DNA from: Verrucomicrobiales bacterium
GTDB lineage: Bacteria; Verrucomicrobiota; Verrucomicrobiia; Verrucomicrobiales; DEV007
Direction: 5' to 3'
Assembly (NCBI GenBank): GCA_029213005.1
Contig: JARGPI010000006.1
Span: 1 to 64,000, forward strand
Length of the DNA: 64,000 nt
Every line of letters begins with the position of its first letter. Position 1 is the first letter of the stretch. Below are positions 1-7,326 of the stretch, piece by piece. The notes under the pieces are model-generated. The model worked only from the letters and a program-made list of their open reading frames with translations, was not told where the DNA came from and made no database searches. A program made the position numbers and the translations under genes.

Positions 1-54
1 CTTGCTCTTGCTCTTGCTCTTGCTCTTGCTCTTGCTCTTGCTCTTGCTCTTGCT
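1..54. repeat. (CTTGCT)9 hexamer tandem repeat, cut by window edge
   Basis: Nine perfect head-to-tail copies of CTTGCT run from base 1 to base 54, so the array may continue to the left of the window. Bases 67-105 are rich in the complementary words (AGCAAG, CAAGAA), so the array could fold back on this degenerate right flank. It lies 3' of the DUF502 gene. The plus-strand reading gives only poly-leucine and is not a plausible gene. The unit suggests slipped-strand expansion. Confidence 0.9.
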
Positions 55-125
55 CCGAAAACCGGGATCAAGAACAAGATCAGGAGCAAGAAAAAGAGTG
101 CGGAAAATGGAGTTCCCGCCTAGCC

Positions 126-848
126 CTAGACTTCGCCTTTCGGGACCGGATCACCCAACGGTTCCTCCGGATCATCTGAGCCGACAAAGACCGACGGATT
201 GTCGTACACCAGATTTTCGGGAGCAATCGCGCCGCCGGAAACGATAAAAGTCATCGCCTGATCCATTGTCCAATCAGTAGGAGTCAACCGGTCCACCGGA
301 ACGATCTCTAGGTATCCGGAAGTCGGATTGGGAGTCGTCGGGACATAAACCGCCGCCAACTTCCGCCCGGTGCGGGCATCGTCCATTACGCGGGTAACCA
401 AACCAACCGTTTTCATTTCCGGAGATGGGAAATCGATCAAAACCACTCTTTCAACATCGTTCCCGGGCTTTTCCTGAAGTACGATAGTCAACTTCCTAAC
501 CGCCCCATAAATATGTTTCACCACCGGAACCCGCTCTAACAGATTCTCAAAAAAGTTAAAGATCCGTTTCCCGACCACAATGGTGGTGAAAACGCCGACT
601 CCATAAATAAAGAGAACCACAACGAGGCACTCTATCACTCCGATAAAAATGGGATTCGTCAGAAATTTGTCCAACTGAGGGTAGCGAACCTGAATGAGTG
701 AAGACACCCATTTCACGATCGGCTCACCAATTCCGGAAAGGGTCTTGTAAAGGAAAGCCAGCACCAGCCAGGTAATCCACAGAGGGATGATCGCGAGTAG
801 CCCGGTGATCAGATAATGGCGGCGTTTCGGCGGTGTGGAATCAGACAT
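126..848 (-). CDS. DUF502 family membrane protein
   Basis: The 240-residue protein matches the DUF502 family in length and organisation. A short basic N-terminus is followed by a hydrophobic segment at about residues 13-33 and a second at about 64-86. A soluble domain follows, containing the family-typical stretch ERVPVVKHIYGAVRKL and later VYVPTTPNPTSGYLEIVP. The function of the family is unknown; it is an inner-membrane protein. ATG start at 848. The next gene on the same strand upstream is nth, whose stop lies about 60 bases away. A family call only; no biochemical role is implied. Confidence 0.85.
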   Translation of the reverse strand: MSDSTPPKRRHYLITGLLAIIPLWITWLVLAFLYKTLSGIGEPIVKWVSSLIQVRYPQLDKFLTNPIFIGVIECLVVVLFIYGVGVFTTIVVGKRIFNFFENLLERVPVVKHIYGAVRKLTIVLQEKPGNDVERVVLIDFPSPEMKTVGLVTRVMDDARTGRKLAAVYVPTTPNPTSGYLEIVPVDRLTPTDWTMDQAMTFIVSGGAIAPENLVYDNPSVFVGSDDPEEPLGDPVPKGEV

Positions 849-907
849 GTTTTTAAAATCAAATCAGGCTTTAAATCAAAGACGGACGAAACAGACCACA
901 CTTAACC

Positions 908-1558
908 TTACTTTTTCGTTTTCACAGCACGTTTGCGGTCCGGATAGAGATGGCTACAGATTCCGCAGACCGTTCCGTCACACCCACGGGCGGAGCAATG
1001 CTCTCTTCCATAGAAAATAAACCGGAGATGCAGTTGGTTCCAACTCTCCTCCGGAAACGCCCGTTTCAAGTCTTTCTCCGTCTGCACCACATTCTTGCCA
1101 TTCGTCAGCTTCCACCGCTGAGCCAGCCGATGGATATGGGTATCGACCGGAAAGGCGGGAACCCCAAAGGCCTGACTCATTACCACCGAGGCGGTTTTAT
1201 GCCCCACCCCTGGTAGTGCTTCCAAATCCTCGAACGAAGCAGGAACAATCGAATCATGTTTATCGATCAAAATTTGGGACAGTCCGAAAATCGCCTTCGA
1301 TTTCTGCGGGGATAATCCGCAGGGCCGGATAAATTCCTGAATTTCCTCCACCGACAACTTCACCATTTCCCGGGGAGTGTTCGCCTTCTCAAACAGAGCG
1401 GGCGTGACCTGATTCACTCTTTCATCCGTGCATTGCGCGGAAAGGAGAACTGCGATCAGTAGAGTGTAAGAATCGGTATGATCCAGCGGAATTGGAGTCT
1501 CAGGATAAAGACGCTCCAGAGTTTCGGCCACATAGGCGGCTCTCTCTGCTTTCGTCAT
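908..1558 (-). CDS. nth: Endonuclease III, DNA glycosylase/AP lyase
   Basis: This 216-residue base-excision repair enzyme removes oxidised pyrimidines and cleaves the abasic site. The helix-hairpin-helix LPGVGHKTA carries the catalytic lysine K121, and VDTHIHR carries the catalytic aspartate D139; both sit one residue from their E. coli positions. Four cysteines are present near the C-terminus (C188, C193, C198, C201), but the spacing is X4-X4-X2 instead of the classical X6-X2-X5, so the 4Fe-4S cluster may be atypical or absent. The gene starts with ATG 6 bases after the 3D-domain gene's stop, in the same direction. Confidence 0.93.
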   Translation of the reverse strand: MTKAERAAYVAETLERLYPETPIPLDHTDSYTLLIAVLLSAQCTDERVNQVTPALFEKANTPREMVKLSVEEIQEFIRPCGLSPQKSKAIFGLSQILIDKHDSIVPASFEDLEALPGVGHKTASVVMSQAFGVPAFPVDTHIHRLAQRWKLTNGKNVVQTEKDLKRAFPEESWNQLHLRFIFYGREHCSARGCDGTVCGICSHLYPDRKRAVKTKK

Positions 1559-1564
1559 CCGATC

Positions 1565-2371
1565 TTAAGCGTCGCCGTGTTTCGAATCGCCCGGAACGCT
1601 AGCCGTCCGGTGACTGGAAACATATCTGGTCTCAATATCCTGCAACATTTGCCGAACATGATCCGCGTGCTGAACATGTCTCCGTCCATCGAGAATTTCG
1701 TGGCTCTTGTGGAAACAACCCCATTCAATAATCTTAATCGGAACCCGGCGCACTCCCCACTCATTCATCTTGGTAAAGGTTGGTTTGTAAATGTCGATCG
1801 TATTCGTCCCAACCAATGCACTGCCGTAATCATCGATGATATACTCGTAAGGCTCGCCTTCGATCCGGAAGCGGGTCCCCATTGGAAAACGCGACCAATC
1901 AGCGGCGGCACTGCGAATCGTGCTGCCGTATTGAAGCACGCCACCGGCGGCGTTAAGCCGACCGTAGGGCAAACTGTCAGCCTCTTTGTGACAATAAGCC
2001 GTCGTTCTCACGAGCATATTGGATCCGACCATCGACGGAATACAGCGATTCGTCCGCGCCGGAGCCGGACCGTTTGATGCTAAAATTAACTGAGGCTCCT
2101 CTTTTTTCTCCGGTGCAGCCTTCTTTATCTCGGAGCCTGCCTTTTGAGTTTTCACCGTATTGGCTTTCGCAAACACCTCCGAACCGGCGGGAAGATTGGA
2201 AACAGCCGGTTTTTCCTGACGAAACACTGCAGAAGTGCGGTCGTAGCCTGCCGATGCCGTTGCGGTTGCCCGATCGACCAGTGAGTTTTGCGTAGTTGGA
2301 ATGCAGCCAACTCCGGTAATCATCGCCGAGAGTAGCAATGAAAGTCTAAGGATGTGAATACCGTGTCTCAT
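1565..2371 (-). CDS. Secreted 3D (Asp-Asp-Asp) domain protein, possible lipoprotein
   Basis: The protein starts with a basic, hydrophobic signal (MRHGIHILRLSLLLSAMI) ending in GVGC, a weak lipobox, so it is probably exported and perhaps lipidated. A low-complexity Ala/Lys/Glu region follows. The C-terminal half contains the 3D-domain signature around IDDYGSALVG and IDIY, with the three conserved aspartates, in a double-psi beta-barrel fold related to MltA and RlpA. Such domains act on peptidoglycan or bind glycans. I chose the internal ATG at 2371 because it begins the signal peptide; an upstream ATG at 2419 would add 16 residues. Confidence 0.72.
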   Translation of the reverse strand: MRHGIHILRLSLLLSAMITGVGCIPTTQNSLVDRATATASAGYDRTSAVFRQEKPAVSNLPAGSEVFAKANTVKTQKAGSEIKKAAPEKKEEPQLILASNGPAPARTNRCIPSMVGSNMLVRTTAYCHKEADSLPYGRLNAAGGVLQYGSTIRSAAADWSRFPMGTRFRIEGEPYEYIIDDYGSALVGTNTIDIYKPTFTKMNEWGVRRVPIKIIEWGCFHKSHEILDGRRHVQHADHVRQMLQDIETRYVSSHRTASVPGDSKHGDA

Positions 2372-2469
2372 GCCTTGTAAAGCGTCGACCTGAATAACCA
2401 AAAAACACTCGTTCGTCAATCATTAATGACTCTATTTATTGGGAGGTTTTACCCGAAACGATTCTTAAG

Positions 2470-2487
2470 AAAACCTAGATATTAGGT
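2470..2487 (-). terminator. Weak hairpin terminator after the fucose mutarotase gene
   Basis: AACCTA and TAGGTT arms surround a 5-base loop, immediately 3' of the mutarotase stop. On the minus strand the stem is followed by TTCTT. The stem is short and A+T-rich, so this is a modest candidate. Confidence 0.3.
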
Positions 2488-2930
2488 TAAGTCAAATTAT
2501 TAGAAGGGGTAACTCCTTTTGTAATTATCAAATTGCCATATTTAGCAGTGTCTCCAGTCATGACCACGGCAAAGGCCTGAGCCGCCATCTCGTAGAAAGC
2601 GAATCGCTCAACCTCGAGAATGGGAAGGGATTCGGTCGAATACCGGGCGATGAGATTTTCGTACTGAGACCGTATTTCGGGATCTGCGGTATCACCTTCC
2701 ACCGGCGCCATCATCAGAGCAGCATCATCGACGTAGGAGTCCAGTTCAAACAACGGCAGGATGCCTTGAAGCAAGTCGGTAATTTTCAGACCATCTGCAC
2801 GAACCACCCGCGGGTTGGTGGAAGATCCCGGAAAGTGGGCGTCGGCGAGAACAATTCGGTCCCCATGTCCCATCTCGCATAGAGTCGCCAGCAATTGGGG
2901 GCTGATCAAAGGTGAAATTCCTTTTAGCAT
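2487..2930 (-). CDS. fucU: L-fucose mutarotase, RbsD/FucU family
   Basis: The 147-residue protein interconverts the alpha and beta anomers of L-fucose before isomerisation. It begins with MLKGISPLISPQLL and continues with EMGHGDRIVLADAHFP, the RbsD/FucU signature including the catalytic histidine H22. Near the C-terminus, FYEMAAQAFAVV and YGNLIITKGV match FucU better than the ribose enzyme RbsD. ATG start. No fucose isomerase, kinase or aldolase lies next to it, so it is a stand-alone copy here. It is consistent with use of fucose-rich algal polysaccharide, which also fits the sulfatase at the far end of the window. Confidence 0.92.
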   Translation of the reverse strand: MLKGISPLISPQLLATLCEMGHGDRIVLADAHFPGSSTNPRVVRADGLKITDLLQGILPLFELDSYVDDAALMMAPVEGDTADPEIRSQYENLIARYSTESLPILEVERFAFYEMAAQAFAVVMTGDTAKYGNLIITKGVTPSNNLT

Positions 2931-2999
2931 GATGGATCATCCTAAAAGTGACTTTCTAATTTGGGTACTACTTTTTCCCCCATAACGACGGAGGTTCAG

Positions 3000-3653
3000 T
3001 CAGTTCCCCCGAATCAACCACCAGACTCCCAGCATGGCCCCCAGATCGCCTCCGGCATGAAACCAAGTCGGAATCGCAATCCCGCGGTATTTCATCTTCA
3101 TCAATCTCCAAATCCAGCCCATCGCAGCGAGGGAAACGAGGCTGACCGCAAAAAACAACCATTCGAAGGGGAAGAAGTAGTGCATTACCAAAAGGTGATA
3201 AGAGGCAAATTCGAAATCACGGAGATGAATTCGCTTCGAATCAACGAAGAGCACTTCCCGCCATCCAATCTCCTCTATCAGCGGATGAATCACACAGAGG
3301 TAGCCCACAAAGAGCCAAAAATGAACCCCGTTAAGCCCGGTCGCAGTCAGCCCGCCAAGTAATCCATCTCCAACCGATTCCGGCGGGGAATCGAGCAACC
3401 AAGGCAATAGAATCACGACAAAAGGAGCCGCCAAAACTCCAATGGACCAGAGGCATACCGCCGGAAGCCATCTGAAAACGCCGAGCGCATCGCGAAGCTT
3501 CAAACCCGTCGCAAAAGCGGCTGAGACGATCCCGGCATGGTAAAGAAAAATCGCCGCCCAACCGCTGTTCAATCCATACATCCCGATCAGAACCGCTGTG
3601 ATCGGCCAAGCCCGCAACCACCCCGGGCCGATGTCTCTCAATGAGTTTTTCAC
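3000..3653 (-). CDS. CPBP family intramembrane glutamic endopeptidase
   Basis: A 217-residue polytopic protein with the three motifs of the CPBP (Abi, Rce1-like) family. EExxxR is seen in HPLIEEIGWREV, FxxxH in FASYHLL, and HxxxD in WFHAGGDLGAM. These residues form the intramembrane active site. Several hydrophobic helices separate the motifs. The start is GTG at 3653; the next methionine lies inside the first hydrophobic region. It is transcribed away from the propeller gene at 3716, from a shared 60-base gap. Substrate unknown. Confidence 0.83.
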   Translation of the reverse strand: MKNSLRDIGPGWLRAWPITAVLIGMYGLNSGWAAIFLYHAGIVSAAFATGLKLRDALGVFRWLPAVCLWSIGVLAAPFVVILLPWLLDSPPESVGDGLLGGLTATGLNGVHFWLFVGYLCVIHPLIEEIGWREVLFVDSKRIHLRDFEFASYHLLVMHYFFPFEWLFFAVSLVSLAAMGWIWRLMKMKYRGIAIPTWFHAGGDLGAMLGVWWLIRGN

Positions 3654-3715
3654 AATCAGAGCCCGAGCGTTAAAACGCCATAGCGGGCCCTGATTCGGTA
3701 AGCTAGACTCCGCTT

Positions 3716-5263
3716 ATGTTAAAGTCGATTTTCGCAGTTATTCCGGTTCTTACCATCCTCGCCGGCAATTTCGTTAAAGCTGATTGGCCACAGTGGCGGG
3801 GACCTGATCGAAACGGGATAGCGGCCGACACCACACCGATTCCGGTAATTTCGGAAGAGAAGCCCCCCGAACAACTCTGGGTTTCCCCGGAAATCCCGAG
3901 CGATCACGACGGAGGTCACGGAAGCCTCGCTATCTCCAATGGCAAAGTGGTCGTCGCTATCGTCTGGCATCGCGATGTCCCGACGGAGAAACGCCAATTC
4001 AGCCGTAATGTCCTCAGCAGTCTGGGCCACCGCAGCACCGGGAAACTGGATCCGGCCATCGTGGAGAAAATGGAACACGACCGAATGAATTTGAGTCGCC
4101 GTCTCCGGGGAAAAGCCCTCGATGATTATGCCGACAAATGGGTTAAAGACAATTTTGACGAGAAAACCCAGTTATCGCTCGGAAGTTGGGTCGCCAGCCG
4201 CTTCAAAAAAGGCCAGGCAGCGCTGCCCCTCTCACTTTTAGAGGAGATCAGTGCTCACAGTAAACACGTCTTTCAAAATCAGGCGGAAATGGAAGCCTGG
4301 GTCGCAGCTCGAGATTGGACCGATGCCCAGAAAGCTGAGGTGATCTCGAAGGTTCCCGCCACCGAAAAACAGGCAAATGATACGGTTTGGACTCTTGACG
4401 CAATGACTGGCAAGCCGGTCTGGAAATACGAGTCATCCGGGCATCCCAGTGGCCGGGGCTCTTCAAGCACTCCGGCGGTCCACGATGGTAAGATCTATGC
4501 CGCACTGAGCACTAACATTTACTGCATCGACGAAGAAACCGGGAAAGAGATCTGGAAAACGCCGCTGACCCGGAAAGGCCCCGCCTCCTCTCCCATGGTC
4601 GCTCACGGAAAAGTCTTTATTCAACAGGGCAAACTCTCCGCCTTCGACGCTCAAACCGGAGAGTTGGCCTGGGAAAACACCGACGTAAAAAGCGTCAATT
4701 CCTCTCCCAATCTCTGGAAGAAAACCGTAATTTGCAACTCGACCAAGGACTTGATCGGAGTCAGCGCCGACACAGGTGAGACGCTTTGGAAAACTACTGG
4801 CGGAGGCGATGCCACTCCGGTGGTCTCCGGCGATTACGTGGTCATCCCCAGCCAGTCCGACGGCAGCAATCTGATGGCCTACCAACTGACCGACGCTGGC
4901 CCGGAAATGCTCTGGTCGAAAGACTTTGTGGCCCGGCGCTACGGTTCCAGCGCGATCATCTACAATGATCATGTTTACCATCTTGGAAGCGCCCGTCACT
5001 GGTGCCTCAATTTAAAAAGCGGCGAAGTTGCCTGGGAACGTCCTGTGCAATCCCAGATTTCATCTCCGATCCTCGCCGATGGTAAACTGCTCGTGTACGA
5101 GAACCGGGGCGGATTGCTTTCCATGATCGAAGCCTCACCCGAAGATTACAACGTGATCGGTAAAACCAAGGTAGCGGCTCTTTATTGTGCTTCCCCTGCA
5201 CTGGTCGGTCGTGATATCTTTTTCCGGACTAAGGACAGTGTGAAATGCTTCAGACTGCAATAG
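3716..5263 (+). CDS. Secreted PQQ-like beta-propeller repeat protein
   Basis: The 515-residue protein has a signal peptide (about residues 1-22), then WPQWRGPDRNGI, the usual opening of secreted PQQ-like propellers in Planctomycetota and Verrucomicrobiota. Repeats of the type TGKxxWK, TGELAWE, TGETLWK and SGEVAWE recur through the C-terminal two thirds and form propeller blades. An insert of about 120 residues (roughly 95-215), rich in charged helical sequence, interrupts the first blade region. No dehydrogenase active-site signature is evident, so it may be a binding or scaffold protein. The SHD1-hydrolase gene starts 14 bases downstream. Confidence 0.82.
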   Translation: MLKSIFAVIPVLTILAGNFVKADWPQWRGPDRNGIAADTTPIPVISEEKPPEQLWVSPEIPSDHDGGHGSLAISNGKVVVAIVWHRDVPTEKRQFSRNVLSSLGHRSTGKLDPAIVEKMEHDRMNLSRRLRGKALDDYADKWVKDNFDEKTQLSLGSWVASRFKKGQAALPLSLLEEISAHSKHVFQNQAEMEAWVAARDWTDAQKAEVISKVPATEKQANDTVWTLDAMTGKPVWKYESSGHPSGRGSSSTPAVHDGKIYAALSTNIYCIDEETGKEIWKTPLTRKGPASSPMVAHGKVFIQQGKLSAFDAQTGELAWENTDVKSVNSSPNLWKKTVICNSTKDLIGVSADTGETLWKTTGGGDATPVVSGDYVVIPSQSDGSNLMAYQLTDAGPEMLWSKDFVARRYGSSAIIYNDHVYHLGSARHWCLNLKSGEVAWERPVQSQISSPILADGKLLVYENRGGLLSMIEASPEDYNVIGKTKVAALYCASPALVGRDIFFRTKDSVKCFRLQ

Positions 5264-5277
5264 TGGTCTGAAGATTC

Positions 5278-6207
5278 ATGAAAATCCGATATTTGCTCAC
5301 CCTCTCTCTATTTTGCCTCTGCCTCACTCACGCTCAGAACCGGACCTGGGAATCTTCCGATGGCAGGACGATCGAAGCAGCCCTTCAGAAATGGACCGAT
5401 GATCAGGTTACCCTGAAGCGGGCGGACGGCCGGGTTTTCAACCTCCCCCTCTCCGCCCTCAGTGACAAAGACAAAGCGTTTGTCGCGCAATTAATCGCCG
5501 ATGAATCCCGGAAAGGGGGCTTTTCCGAAAGCGAATATGCCGAAGCCTTCGATGGGGCCTGGGTAAAGTTCCCCAAAGAGAAACACAATCTCCTCTTTCA
5601 ACTTTATGGCACCCGCGATCTCCGCAAAAGCAAATCACCCGTTCCTCTTTTTGTGCATCTTCACGGAGCATCCAGTCGCGGCAGTGATGTCGAAACGGGG
5701 AAAGTAGAGATCGCTGCGCAACGTCTCGCCCGAGGTGAGCAGTACAGCAAAGCCCCCTGCGTCATCCTGGTTCCCACCTGTCCGGAAAACACCTCCTGGG
5801 GCGATCATCTCCCGGCCCTTGAAGCGATCATCGATGACCTGACCGCTAAGCTTCCCATCGATCGTTCGCGTATTTATCTTTCCGGATATTCGATGGGCGC
5901 CCGGGGAATCGGCTCCATGATCGAATCCCGCCCCGACTTCTACGCCGCTGCAATGTTCGCCGATGGGGCCACCAATCCCGAGTGGGCTAAGACGGTAAAC
6001 ACCGCATTATGGCTTTGGTTTTCCGGTGAACGGGATCTCGCCAAAGCCGAACAAACCGCCAAAGCCTTTACAGCAGCCGGGAAACTGGCCCATTTCGAGG
6101 GCTTCCCCGAGTTTACCCACAACCAGATCCACTGGAAACTGGCTCACGATGAGGAAGTTTTCGACTGGGTATTCCAGCGGCGACTTGGGGAAACCGCCGG
6201 AAATTAA
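5278..6207 (+). CDS. Secreted SHD1-domain alpha/beta hydrolase
   Basis: A 309-residue exported protein. After a signal peptide (about 1-19) comes an SHD1-like domain, seen as RTWESSDGRTIEAAL followed by VTLKRADGRVFNLPLSALS. From about residue 110 follows an alpha/beta hydrolase: HLHGASSRG suggests the oxyanion-hole region, GYSMGARG is the nucleophile elbow with its serine, and FTHNQIH supplies a likely catalytic histidine. The pattern resembles phospholipase/carboxylesterase and PHB-depolymerase-like enzymes; the substrate cannot be told. It is probably cotranscribed with the propeller gene 14 bases upstream. Confidence 0.78.
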   Translation: MKIRYLLTLSLFCLCLTHAQNRTWESSDGRTIEAALQKWTDDQVTLKRADGRVFNLPLSALSDKDKAFVAQLIADESRKGGFSESEYAEAFDGAWVKFPKEKHNLLFQLYGTRDLRKSKSPVPLFVHLHGASSRGSDVETGKVEIAAQRLARGEQYSKAPCVILVPTCPENTSWGDHLPALEAIIDDLTAKLPIDRSRIYLSGYSMGARGIGSMIESRPDFYAAAMFADGATNPEWAKTVNTALWLWFSGERDLAKAEQTAKAFTAAGKLAHFEGFPEFTHNQIHWKLAHDEEVFDWVFQRRLGETAGN

Positions 6208-6233
6208 ATTCCGCGACCTCCCTTCCCCCAATC

Positions 6234-7292
6234 TTACTTCTTGCCCTTTTTCCCTTTAGGAGCGGCCTCTTTGGGAGCTTCCTCCGCCGGCTTCTCTTCG
6301 GCAGCAGCAGGAGCGGGCTCTTCTTTTGGTGCCAGAACAATATCAACTTCCGGCATCTTTGCATACTCCTGAAACTGAGGCGGCATCGGGGTATCCGGGA
6401 ACCGTTTGCTGAAGAAATAGGCGACACTTTGAATCTGACGGAGCGCGGCCTTTTTGGTCTTTTCGCTCTCGGACTTCAATGCCGGATCACTGGATTGAAT
6501 CACCAGAGAAGCCCCCATGGCCTGTTTCGAGAGGAACGGCTCATTGGCAAAAGCCATTGAAAAGACTCTCATATAATCCTGCAACGCTTTGTCCTTTTCG
6601 CCTTTGGCTTCGAACAGCTTTGCTCTCATAAACGCAATTTGCACCAGCTCACTCTGCGGCATCTTGCGGAAGTTAGGTGCTGGCAACAGATCGGCCTGCC
6701 CAACCACGGGCTCCTGATAAGCTTCGAGCTCTTTGCTCAGGGCATCCATGTCGCCCGCTCCGTAAACCGCCCACAGTTTCTGCATGCGAATCAGTTCTTT
6801 GTAGCGATCCGACAACATTGTATCGATACTTTTCCCGGCGGGCGAATCCAACAGCGAGGCCAGAATCTTGAAATTTCCCGCACGGCGGAAACTTTCAATC
6901 TGATAAAACATTGCTTCAGAAGCAAAGTTCTGTGGGATATTGAGAATCAATCCCTGATAGTCATTTACAACCTGAGCGAAACCACGCGCAGCCTCCAAAT
7001 AATCCCCTTCGCTGAAAGCCGCCCTTGGATCGGCTAGCACTTCACTGCGGGCTTCGAGGCGAATCCCTTTCTCCAATCCATTCCCGCGGATTTCGGAAAG
7101 CTGGATCACTCTTGAGGTCCCATTCTCCGTTGTCGCAAACTTCACCGCACGGGGAGCGGAGGCGGTGATAAATCCCTGGGGATTACCTCCCTGCACCAAA
7201 TAGAGAGTTGCCGGAGTGACATTCACCTGGGCCTCGAGGTTCACCAATCCACTGAGCGCGATGGCTAATAATGTTGTTTTGAAAAATTTCAT
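6234..7292 (-). CDS. Secreted TPR-like protein at the end of the ExbBD cluster
   Basis: A 352-residue protein with a clear signal peptide (MKFFKTTLLAIALSGLVNLEAQ). This decides the start at 7292; the longer frame to 7397 would overlap the upstream gene. The middle is helical and contains degenerate tetratricopeptide-type segments such as FAQVVNDYQ and LFEAKGEKDKALQDYMRVF. The last 35 residues are an Ala/Pro/Glu/Lys tail ending in GKKGKK. No enzyme motif is visible. It lies 34 bases behind the large TPR protein and 27 bases from the convergent hydrolase gene, and probably acts with the ExbB/ExbD unit in the periplasm. Confidence 0.68.
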   Translation of the reverse strand: MKFFKTTLLAIALSGLVNLEAQVNVTPATLYLVQGGNPQGFITASAPRAVKFATTENGTSRVIQLSEIRGNGLEKGIRLEARSEVLADPRAAFSEGDYLEAARGFAQVVNDYQGLILNIPQNFASEAMFYQIESFRRAGNFKILASLLDSPAGKSIDTMLSDRYKELIRMQKLWAVYGAGDMDALSKELEAYQEPVVGQADLLPAPNFRKMPQSELVQIAFMRAKLFEAKGEKDKALQDYMRVFSMAFANEPFLSKQAMGASLVIQSSDPALKSESEKTKKAALRQIQSVAYFFSKRFPDTPMPPQFQEYAKMPEVDIVLAPKEEPAPAAAEEKPAEEAPKEAAPKGKKGKK

Positions 7293-7326
7293 TCGTTTCG
7301 ATTTTGAATCAATTAGGGGGTTGCGC

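Noticed and set aside
2..247. Plus-strand ORF starting with poly-leucine
   Set aside because: The leucine run is just the CTTGCT repeat read in frame, and the rest runs antisense to the DUF502 gene with no protein-like features.
1478..2077. Plus-strand ORF of 199 codons
   Set aside because: Antisense to nth and the 3D-domain gene, both of which show clear domain motifs.
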